From Streptomyces sp. 549 (GTDB lineage: Bacteria > Actinomycetota > Actinomycetes > Streptomycetales > Streptomycetaceae): 64,000 bases of DNA. The stretch is taken from contig NZ_JASKMT010000003.1 of assembly GCF_030124175.1 (NCBI RefSeq), forward strand, positions 124,001-188,000, given 5' to 3'. Below the pieces are notes generated by a model, which ran no database searches, was not told where the DNA came from, and saw only the letters and a program-made list of their open reading frames with translations. The first letter of the stretch is position 1, and each line of letters opens with the position of its first letter. Of the stretch, positions 8,936 through 15,033 are shown piece after piece. A program made the position numbers and the translations under genes.

Positions 8936-9142
8936 ATGGAAACGCCACCATTGAAAAGGCCTTGGTGGGGATGGGCGACCGTCTTCCTCCTTGCTTTGGT
9001 CGCTGCTGTACTGCTTGATCTCGGGTGGTACTGGGCTGCAGTGATCGGGGTCGGTGCCACGGCGGTATTCGAGTACGCCTGGAACTGGTACGCCTCCAAG
9101 CGTATGACTGAAGAGCGAAAGCAAGGCCCCCATTTCGGGTGA
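8936..9142 (+). CDS. small membrane protein, unknown
   Basis: This 68-aa protein (METPPLKRPWWGW...) has two closely spaced hydrophobic helices, ATVFLLALVAAVLLDLGWYW and AAVIGVGATAVFEYAWNWYA, and a charged C-terminal tail. AGGA lies seven bases before the ATG. It follows the split secreted-protein gene by 55 bp on the same strand and shares its less biased codon use, so the two may have been one operon. I do not recognise the family. Confidence 0.6.
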   Translation: METPPLKRPWWGWATVFLLALVAAVLLDLGWYWAAVIGVGATAVFEYAWNWYASKRMTEERKQGPHFG

Positions 9143-9527
9143 GCGCTGCTCGGTCCTACCGCTGTGACACAGAGGCGGCTCACCTGTCGCGGCAAGGCTC
9201 GGCGGGATCGCCTCGTCAGGCCTTGCCGCTCCCGGCCGTGCCGGCCTTTGCGACATCGGGCGATACCGAGGTGCGTAGCCCGTGCGCCTGAGATCGAGGC
9301 GTCGTCCCCAGCCCCACCGTGTGAATCGGGTCGGCAGTCACCGCCTGGCCGCTTCAGGACGCCCCGAGAGCGGTAGTCAGGCCGAGTGCACGGACCGCAG
9401 GCGCGCCCAGTGGGCCGTTCGGGTCATCGGGCGTGCGGCATGCCCTCGGACGGTGCAATCAGGGACTGTGAGGACGAGGGCTGGTGGACTGATGGCTCAC
9501 CACTTCCTACTCCTTCAGGAGCAGAAC
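9143..9527. other. 385-bp gene-free stretch
   Basis: No gene is supported. A hairpin at 9190-9228 probably ends the upstream unit. The rest must carry the promoter of the small secreted protein at 9528, but no clear promoter boxes were identified. AGGAG at 9518-9522 is the ribosome site of that gene. Confidence 0.5.
9190..9228 (+). terminator. nested hairpin, probable terminator
   Basis: CGGCAAGGC (9190-9198) pairs with GCCTTGCCG (9220-9228), and the interior holds a second small stem, GGCG/CGCC at 9201-9212. It lies 48 bp after the small membrane protein gene. Confidence 0.5.
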
Positions 9528-9752
9528 ATGATGCGTATCCGCACCACTGCCGCCGCTGCCGCCCTGGCCGCCGCTGGTCTGTTCGCCGGTGCCGGCGCCG
9601 CTGCCGCCTGCGATGGTCCCGGCCACGGCCACCACGGCCCCAGCCACGGCTACACCCCGGCGCAGGTGCTGGCCGCTGACTGCAACTCGCACACCTCCCA
9701 GAAGGGCGACTTCAGCTCGTCCTTCACCGGCAACGTCTGCATCAACTTCTGA
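9528..9752 (+). CDS. small secreted His/Cys-containing protein, unknown
   Basis: The 74-aa precursor has a clear Sec signal peptide (MMRIRTT, then an Ala-rich core) cut around AAAA/CDG, leaving about 47 aa. The mature peptide opens with a His/Gly stretch, CDGPGHGHHGPSHGY, then ADCNSH and ends FTGNVCINF. It has three cysteines and five histidines in under 50 residues. It is not a chaplin: the hydrophobic repeat motif of those proteins is absent. The first Cys follows AAA, a poor lipobox, so secretion is more likely than lipidation. AGGAG five bases upstream selects the ATG at 9528 over the next codon. Metal binding is a guess from the His cluster. A strong terminator follows 15 bp after the stop, so it is monocistronic. 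Confidence 0.75.
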   Translation: MMRIRTTAAAAALAAAGLFAGAGAAAACDGPGHGHHGPSHGYTPAQVLAADCNSHTSQKGDFSSSFTGNVCINF

Positions 9753-9767
9753 TCGGTTGACGGCTCG

Positions 9768-9801
9768 CCCGCCCCGGAGCACAACCGCTCCGGGGCGGGC
9801 T
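9768..9801 (+). terminator. terminator of the small secreted protein gene
   Basis: A perfect 14-bp inverted repeat (9768-9781 and 9788-9801) with a 6-base loop lies 15 bp after the stop codon. Confidence 0.88.
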
Positions 9802-9887
9802 TCGGCGTCCCAGGGAACCCCTCCCGCATGCCACCCACCCGTCGACTTGGGGATGCGAGGATGGACGTTGGAAGGGGTGGCGGCGGC

Positions 9888-10463
9888 ATGGACGACGGCA
9901 GGAGCAGCGGCGGGCAGACGCGGCACGGGTCGGTGGTGGCGGTGGCCAGGGACGGTGAGCACCACTTCAGCAAGCAGCCGCAGCCGGGTGTGCGGCTGCT
10001 GGCCGGGCTCGGGGTCGAGGGGGACGCGCACCTCGAGGTGACCGTGCAGCACCGCTCCCGCGTCGCGCAGGATCCCGACCAGCCGAACCTTCGCCAAGTG
10101 CACTTCATCCAGGAAGAGTTGTTCGCCGAGCTGGCCTCGGCCGGGCACACCGTCCGCCCCGGGGACCTCGGCGAGAACGTGACCACGCGCGGTGTCGACC
10201 TGCTGGCCCTGCCCACCGGCACGCTGCTGCACCTCGGCGCGGAGGCCGTGGTCGAGCTGACCGGGCTGCGCAACCCCTGCCGTCAGATCGACGGATTCCA
10301 GGACGGCCTGCTGCGTCAGGTCGTCGGCCGTGACGCCGACGGCACGCTGGTGCGGAAGGCCGGCGTCATGGGCGTCGTGCGGCACGGCGGCGAGGTGCGG
10401 CCCGGTGACCCGCTCACCGCACGGCTGCCCGGCGGCGAGCACCTGCCGCTGCGAAGGGTCTGA
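9888..10463 (+). CDS. MOSC domain-containing protein
   Basis: MOSC domains bind molybdenum cofactor or carry sulfur with a conserved cysteine. This 191-aa protein shows the domain layout: GVEGDAHLEVTVQHRSRV, NLRQVHFIQEELF, RPGDLGENVTTRGVDLLALPTGTLLHLG, then the conserved ELTGLRNPCRQIDGF with the sulfur-carrier Cys, and VMGVVRHGGEVRPGDPL at the end. It is a stand-alone MOSC protein (YiiM-like size), so it may work in detoxification or sulfur transfer and not in cofactor insertion. GGAAGGGG about 10 bases before the ATG at 9888 supports this start over the in-frame ATG at 9861. The gene is flanked by hairpins on both sides. Confidence 0.88.
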   Translation: MDDGRSSGGQTRHGSVVAVARDGEHHFSKQPQPGVRLLAGLGVEGDAHLEVTVQHRSRVAQDPDQPNLRQVHFIQEELFAELASAGHTVRPGDLGENVTTRGVDLLALPTGTLLHLGAEAVVELTGLRNPCRQIDGFQDGLLRQVVGRDADGTLVRKAGVMGVVRHGGEVRPGDPLTARLPGGEHLPLRRV

Positions 10464-10464
10464 G

Positions 10465-10483
10465 CGGCGCCGCAAAGGCGCCG
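10465..10483 (+). terminator. hairpin after MOSC gene
   Basis: CGGCGCC (10465-10471) pairs with GGCGCCG (10477-10483) around a GCAAA loop, starting one base after the MOSC stop codon. Confidence 0.5.
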
Positions 10484-10528
10484 GGCCCGACCGGGAGCTG
10501 GGGGACGAGCCCCCGCATACTGGACGGT

Positions 10529-10780
10529 ATGAAGCTCAGCCGTCCCGTTTCCTGGTTCCTGCTCGCCTTCGGAGTGTGGTCATGGTTCATCTGGGTCACG
10601 TTTGTCAAAAACTTGTGGAACGACGCCAGCGGGCTCGCATTCGACGAGGCGGGTGACCCCACCGGGTACTTTTGGGTCCACCTGCTGCTCGCGATCACCT
10701 CGTTCGTCCTGGGGACGGTGATCGGCGTCATCGGCCTGCGCGGTCTTCGCGCGCTGAGGCGCACGGAGAGTCGTTCCTGA
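10529..10780 (+). CDS. SCO4848-family small membrane protein
   Basis: This 83-aa protein (MKLSRPVSWFLLAFGVWSWFIWVTF...) has two transmembrane helices, residues ~8-26 and ~48-70, and a basic C-terminal tail (GLRALRRTESRS). It matches the conserved Streptomyces family named after SCO4848, which has no assigned function. The loop between the helices (KNLWNDASGLAFDEAGDPTG) is acidic. It sits 51 bp before the metallophosphoesterase gene on the same strand and may be co-transcribed with it. Confidence 0.85.
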   Translation: MKLSRPVSWFLLAFGVWSWFIWVTFVKNLWNDASGLAFDEAGDPTGYFWVHLLLAITSFVLGTVIGVIGLRGLRALRRTESRS

Positions 10781-10831
10781 GCCGGCGGGCGTTGTCGAGT
10801 CGACGTCCCGGCGGGGCGGGAAGGTCCAGTC

Positions 10832-12301
10832 ATGGCCGTATTCATCGTGGTCCTCCTGTCGATCCTGAGCGTCTTCACCGCGGCGCACTACTACCTGTGG
10901 CGGCGCCTGGTGCGGGACGTGTCCGCGCCCCGCACCTGGTACCGGCGGGTCGGCACGGTGCTGATCGTCGCGCTGCCGGTGGTGATGATCGCCGCCCAGC
11001 TCACGGGCCGGACCGGGACGCCGTTCGTGGTCCAGCAGATCCTGGCGTGGCCGGGCTTCATGTGGTTCGCGCTGCTGGTGTACCTGCTGCTGGCCCTGCT
11101 GGTCCTGGAACCGCTGCGGCCCCTGGCCCGGCGGTTGCTGGAGCGGCGTGCGGTGCGGGCGACGGACGAGGTGGCGGCGATGGCAGCCGGGTCCGCCGGG
11201 TCGGTGAAGGACGCGGACGCCGAGGAGGTGCCGGCCGGTGTGGGCGCCGCCCACCGGCGGGCCGGATCGGCCGCCGACGGATCGGCCACGGCGGGTGACG
11301 CCCCGGCCACCACTCCGGGGCACGCCAGCGGCGACAGTGACGCGGTGGACGGTGACACGGCGGCGGGCGCGACGGAAACCACGGGCACGACGGAGACCAC
11401 GGGCACCACAGCCGCCGCAGGCACCTCAGGCGACGCGGGCGCCCAGGCTGCGCCTGGCTCGGACGCGGGCGGGCAGTCGCGGCGGCTGTTCCTGTCCCGG
11501 GCCGCCGCCGTCACCGCGGGCGCGGTCGCCGCGGGCACGGTCGGCTACGGCACGTGGGGCATGCTCGGCGCCGGACCGAAGCTGAAGCGGGTACGGGTGC
11601 CGCTGGCGAAGCTGCCGCGTGCGGCGGACGGCTACCGCATCGCGGTGGTCAGCGACATCCACCTGGGCCCGATCCTCGGACGGTCGCACACCCAGCGCAT
11701 CGTCGACCTGATCAACAGCACCAACGCCGACGCGATCGCCGTCGTCGGTGACCTGGTGGACGGCTCGGTGGAGCACCTCGGCGGCGCCGCCGCACCCCTG
11801 GCGCAGCTGTCGGCGCGGGACGGCTCGTACTTCGTCACCGGCAACCACGAGTACTTCGCGGGCGCCGAGGAGTGGGTGGACCACGTCCGCGAGCTGGGCC
11901 TGCGGCCGATGGCGAACGAGCGGACCGAGCTGCGCCACTTCGACCTGGCCGGGGTCAACGACGTGGCGGGTGAGGACTACGGCGACGGGCCCGACCTGGA
12001 GGCCGCCCTCGGCGACCGCGACGCCTCGCGTGCGTCGGTGCTGCTCGCCCACCAGCCGGTGGTCATCCACGACGCGGCCCGTATGGGCGTGGACCTCCAG
12101 CTGTCCGGGCACACCCACGGCGGCCAGATGTGGCCGGGCAACATCCTCGCCGACCTGGCCAACCCGACCCTCGCCGGGCTGGAGAGCTACGGCGACACGC
12201 AGCTCTACGTCACCCGGGGCGCCGGGGCCTGGGGGCCGCCGGTGCGGGTCGGCGCCGAGGCGGACATCACCGTCGTGGAGCTGGCCTCCAGGCAGGCCTG
12301 A
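10832..12301 (+). CDS. membrane-anchored metallophosphoesterase
   Basis: This calcineurin-like hydrolase faces the outside of the membrane. Residues 1-100 hold three hydrophobic helices. A low-complexity linker follows (110-215, with TETTGTTETTGTT near 180-193). Next is an internal SRRLFLSRAAA stretch plus hydrophobic segment at 216-246 that looks like a twin-arginine signal, and then the catalytic domain. The metal-binding motifs are complete: DIHLGP (275-280), GDLVDG (~306-311), GNHEY (~337-341) and the late SGHTHGGQ. The layout resembles YaeI/YkuE phosphodiesterases with extra membrane helices. The substrate is unknown. The last 97 bp overlap the 3' end of the convergent histidine kinase gene. 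Confidence 0.88.
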   Translation: MAVFIVVLLSILSVFTAAHYYLWRRLVRDVSAPRTWYRRVGTVLIVALPVVMIAAQLTGRTGTPFVVQQILAWPGFMWFALLVYLLLALLVLEPLRPLARRLLERRAVRATDEVAAMAAGSAGSVKDADAEEVPAGVGAAHRRAGSAADGSATAGDAPATTPGHASGDSDAVDGDTAAGATETTGTTETTGTTAAAGTSGDAGAQAAPGSDAGGQSRRLFLSRAAAVTAGAVAAGTVGYGTWGMLGAGPKLKRVRVPLAKLPRAADGYRIAVVSDIHLGPILGRSHTQRIVDLINSTNADAIAVVGDLVDGSVEHLGGAAAPLAQLSARDGSYFVTGNHEYFAGAEEWVDHVRELGLRPMANERTELRHFDLAGVNDVAGEDYGDGPDLEAALGDRDASRASVLLAHQPVVIHDAARMGVDLQLSGHTHGGQMWPGNILADLANPTLAGLESYGDTQLYVTRGAGAWGPPVRVGAEADITVVELASRQA

Positions 12302-13992
12302 GCCACCTCCCGGGCGTCCACCGGGTCCGTTTCCCGGCCCCCGGCCTGGGCCTGCTGCCGGGCGGCGGGCGTTCCGGGCACGTCCGGGTCGGCACCCGCC
12401 GCGTCCGCTGCGGGCAGCCGGACGGTGACGGCGAGCCCGGCGCCGGGTGCGGTGGTCACCGAGACCTCGCCGCCCAGTGCGTCCGCCCCGGCCCGGACGA
12501 TGGCCATGCCCAGGCCGCTGCCCTCGGTGGCGCCGGTGCGGAAGAAGCGGTCGAAGATGCGCTCGGCGTCCCGCGGGTCCATGCCGGGGCCGTCGTCGGC
12601 GACGCGCAGCACCACCTGCTCCCCGGACCGGGCCACATGCAGCCGCACCGCGGCCTCCGGCGGTGTGTGCACCCGCACGTTGGCCAGCAGGTTCGCCACC
12701 ACCTGGCGCAGCACCGGCTCGTCCGCCAGCACCAGGCCGTCCCCGGCGGCCGGGCCACCCGCCTCACCCGCCCCCTCACCGGCACCCTCACCGGCGTCCA
12801 CAACCGCCGGGACGGCCAGGCTGACCGGTCCCTCACCACCCCCCGGCAGGTCGAGTTCGACCGGTCGGCCGGGCTGCTGCGCGGACAGGTCGGCGGCGGC
12901 CTCCCGGACGAGGGCGGGCAGGTCCACCGGACGCGGGCGCAGCTGCGGGCCCTGGTCGATCCGGGCCAGTGCGAGCAGTTCGTCGACGAGCCGCGCCATG
13001 CGCTCGGTCTCGGCCGTCATCCGCGACAGGGCGCGCCGCTGCTCGGCGGGCTCGGTGATCATGCCGCGCTCGTACAGCTGGAGGTATCCGCGGATGGCCG
13101 ACAGCGGGGTGCGCAGCTCGTGCGAGGCGTCCGCGACGAACCGGCGCAGCTGCTCGGCGGCGTGCTCGCGGGTGAGGAAGGCCGCCTCCACCTGGTGCAG
13201 CATGGCGTTGAGTGCCGTCCGCAGCTGCTCGACCTCGCAGACCGCCTTGCCCTCCCGGCCGGCTACCCGCCGCGACAGGCTGGAGCCGTCGGGTGAGCCC
13301 TCGGCGATGGCCGAGGCCGTCTCCACCATGTCCTCCAGCGGGCGCAGCCGCCTACGGGAGCCGTGGAAGGTGGCGAAGCCGAGGCCTGTGATCAGCAGGA
13401 TGCCGGCGACGAGTTCCAGCTTGACGACCTTGCGCACGACGGCGTGCACGGACTGGGTGGAGGTCGCCATCAGCACCAGTTCGCCGTCCGCCAGGCGCAC
13501 GGCGGTCGCCCGGTAGTGCACGCCGCCCGCCTCCACGTCGTGCGGTTCGTCCGAGGCGAGCAGGGCGCGGGGGTCGTCGACGGCGTCGGCCAGCGCCATC
13601 TGCGCGTCGTGGGGTTCGCGACCGCGGACGTCGCGGGCGCGGCCCTCGTCGTCAAGCAGCGCGACGACGGTCTGGTGGCCGGTGATGCTGTGCGGATCGG
13701 CCGGGCCGTCCGGCCGTCCGAGGTCGGCCACCGCGGCGAGCGCGGCAGCCTGCTCGACGCTGAGCCCGGACCGCTGCACGCTCTCCCGGCCGGCCGTCAG
13801 ATCGTTGTCGATGTTCGACATCAGGTAGTGCCAGATGCCGCCGACGCTGACGCAGGTCGCGACGACGATGCCCAGCGTGACCATGGCGATCGAGCTGAGC
13901 GTGAGCGTGCCGCGCAGCGTGGGCATGCGGGCACCGGCCGGGCAGCGGCCGAACCCGCGGCGCAGGCGGAGGGTGAAGGGGCTGGGGATCAT
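12205..13992 (-). CDS. two-component sensor histidine kinase
   Basis: This 595-aa kinase has a transmembrane helix near residue 35-55, an extracytoplasmic sensor of about 130 aa, and a second helix (KLELVAGILLITGLGFATF). A HAMP-like segment follows, then a HisKA domain with DASHELRTPLSAIRGYLQL. The HATPase domain has an N-box (VVANLLANVRVH), G1 (ADDGPGMD), F-box (RIFDRFFR) and G2 (GSGLGMAIV). The C-terminal ~50 residues are low complexity and antisense to the metallophosphoesterase gene. The start codon overlaps the response-regulator stop (ATGA at 13989-13992). The stimulus is unknown; the neighbouring MMPL transporter suggests an envelope or lipid signal. Confidence 0.93.
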   Translation of the reverse strand: MIPSPFTLRLRRGFGRCPAGARMPTLRGTLTLSSIAMVTLGIVVATCVSVGGIWHYLMSNIDNDLTAGRESVQRSGLSVEQAAALAAVADLGRPDGPADPHSITGHQTVVALLDDEGRARDVRGREPHDAQMALADAVDDPRALLASDEPHDVEAGGVHYRATAVRLADGELVLMATSTQSVHAVVRKVVKLELVAGILLITGLGFATFHGSRRRLRPLEDMVETASAIAEGSPDGSSLSRRVAGREGKAVCEVEQLRTALNAMLHQVEAAFLTREHAAEQLRRFVADASHELRTPLSAIRGYLQLYERGMITEPAEQRRALSRMTAETERMARLVDELLALARIDQGPQLRPRPVDLPALVREAAADLSAQQPGRPVELDLPGGGEGPVSLAVPAVVDAGEGAGEGAGEAGGPAAGDGLVLADEPVLRQVVANLLANVRVHTPPEAAVRLHVARSGEQVVLRVADDGPGMDPRDAERIFDRFFRTGATEGSGLGMAIVRAGADALGGEVSVTTAPGAGLAVTVRLPAADAAGADPDVPGTPAARQQAQAGGRETDPVDAREVAQACLEASSTTVMSASAPTRTGGPQAPAPRVT

Positions 13993-14813
13993 CCCGCCGC
14001 CCCCGGCAGGGGCGCGGCGGCGGGCGCGTGCAGGCCGTAGCCGACACCGCGGCGGGTGCGTATCAACGGCGGGCCGAGCGGGGCTAGTTTGCGCCGCAGA
14101 TAGCTGATGTAGGTCTCGACGACGGTGGACTCCACACTGTGCTCGAAGCGCCACACGTGCCGCAGCAGCTGCTCCTTGGGCACGATCCGGTCGGCGTGCC
14201 TCACGAGGTGCCGCAGCAGGGCGAACTCGGTCGGGGTGAGGTCGGCGGACCGCTCGCCGCGCCGCACGGTGTACGTGGCCTCGTCCAGCTCCAGGTCGCC
14301 GTGGGTGAGCACCGGCGGGCGAGGGGCGGGTGCCGCGTCCGGCTCGGGGGCGGCGGGGCGGATGCGGCGCAGCACCGCGCGCAGCCGGGCCACCACCTCG
14401 TCCACGTTGAACGGCTTGGTGATGTAGTCGTCGCCGCCGAGGGTGAGGCCCTGCACGACCTCGGCAGGGGCGTCCCTGGCGGTGAGGAACACCACCGCCA
14501 GGTCGGTGCGCTCCGCCCGCAGCACCCGGCACACCTGCCGCCCGTCGCCGTCCGGCAGGGCGATGTCCAGCAGCACGGCGTCCGGGTGGTGCTGCCGGGC
14601 GGCGGCGACCGCGGCGTGCACGCCGCCGGCGAGGACCACGTCGAACCCGTGGAAGCGCAGGGTGATGCCCAGCACGTCGGCGATGCTCGGCTCGTCCTCG
14701 ACGACCAGGACCGTCGCGTTCCTGCCGCGGCCCGGAGCGCTGTCGAGGCTGCTGCGAGCACTGCCGTGGCCGGTGCGAGCGCTGCCGTGGCTGCTGCCGG
14801 GGGCGGAGTTCAT
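13989..14813 (-). CDS. OmpR/PhoB-family response regulator
   Basis: This 274-aa transcription factor is partnered with the downstream kinase. After a Gly/Ser-rich leader of about 30 residues (with two SHGSAR/GHGSAR repeats), the receiver domain shows VVEDE, the phosphoacceptor Asp83 (LLDIALPD), Thr111 and Lys133 (ITKPFN). The C-terminal winged helix has LTPTEFALLRHLVRH and VVETYISYLRRKL, ending in the usual TRRGVGYGL. The ATG at 14813 has only a weak ribosome site, so the exact start is open. The gene reads away from the MMPL transporter across a 220-bp shared region, which makes that transporter the likely target. Confidence 0.92.
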   Translation of the reverse strand: MNSAPGSSHGSARTGHGSARSSLDSAPGRGRNATVLVVEDEPSIADVLGITLRFHGFDVVLAGGVHAAVAAARQHHPDAVLLDIALPDGDGRQVCRVLRAERTDLAVVFLTARDAPAEVVQGLTLGGDDYITKPFNVDEVVARLRAVLRRIRPAAPEPDAAPAPRPPVLTHGDLELDEATYTVRRGERSADLTPTEFALLRHLVRHADRIVPKEQLLRHVWRFEHSVESTVVETYISYLRRKLAPLGPPLIRTRRGVGYGLHAPAAAPLPGAAG

Positions 14814-14919
14814 GGACCCAGTATCTGGCTGAAGCACCGGGATTACTCCACAGAACCCTTGGAGCTTCCTGTGATTCCGGGCCGCCGTTCCCTGGCGGGT
14901 GGCCGGACGACGCACTGTG

Positions 14920-14958
14920 TTGCCTGCCCGGAAAGCCCGTCCGCGTACCGTGCGGACG
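14920..14958 (+). promoter_or_regulatory. candidate promoter and inverted repeat upstream of the MMPL gene
   Basis: CGTCCGC (14938-14944) and GCGGACG (14952-14958) form a 7-bp inverted repeat whose spacer carries TACCGT, a TAnnnT -10 candidate (14946-14951). TTGCCT at 14920-14925 could be the -35, but the 20-base spacing is long. The site lies in the region shared with the response regulator gene. Confidence 0.3.
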
Positions 14959-15033
14959 ACGTGCGGGGAGGTCCGCCGGCGCCCGGCAGGGGCGGCTGCG
15001 CGGACCGGAAGACATCAGGGGAGATGGGGAAGC

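Noticed and set aside
9528..9752. The small secreted protein as a chaplin or rodlin
   Set aside because: It lacks the hydrophobic chaplin repeat and the C-terminal pattern of those proteins.
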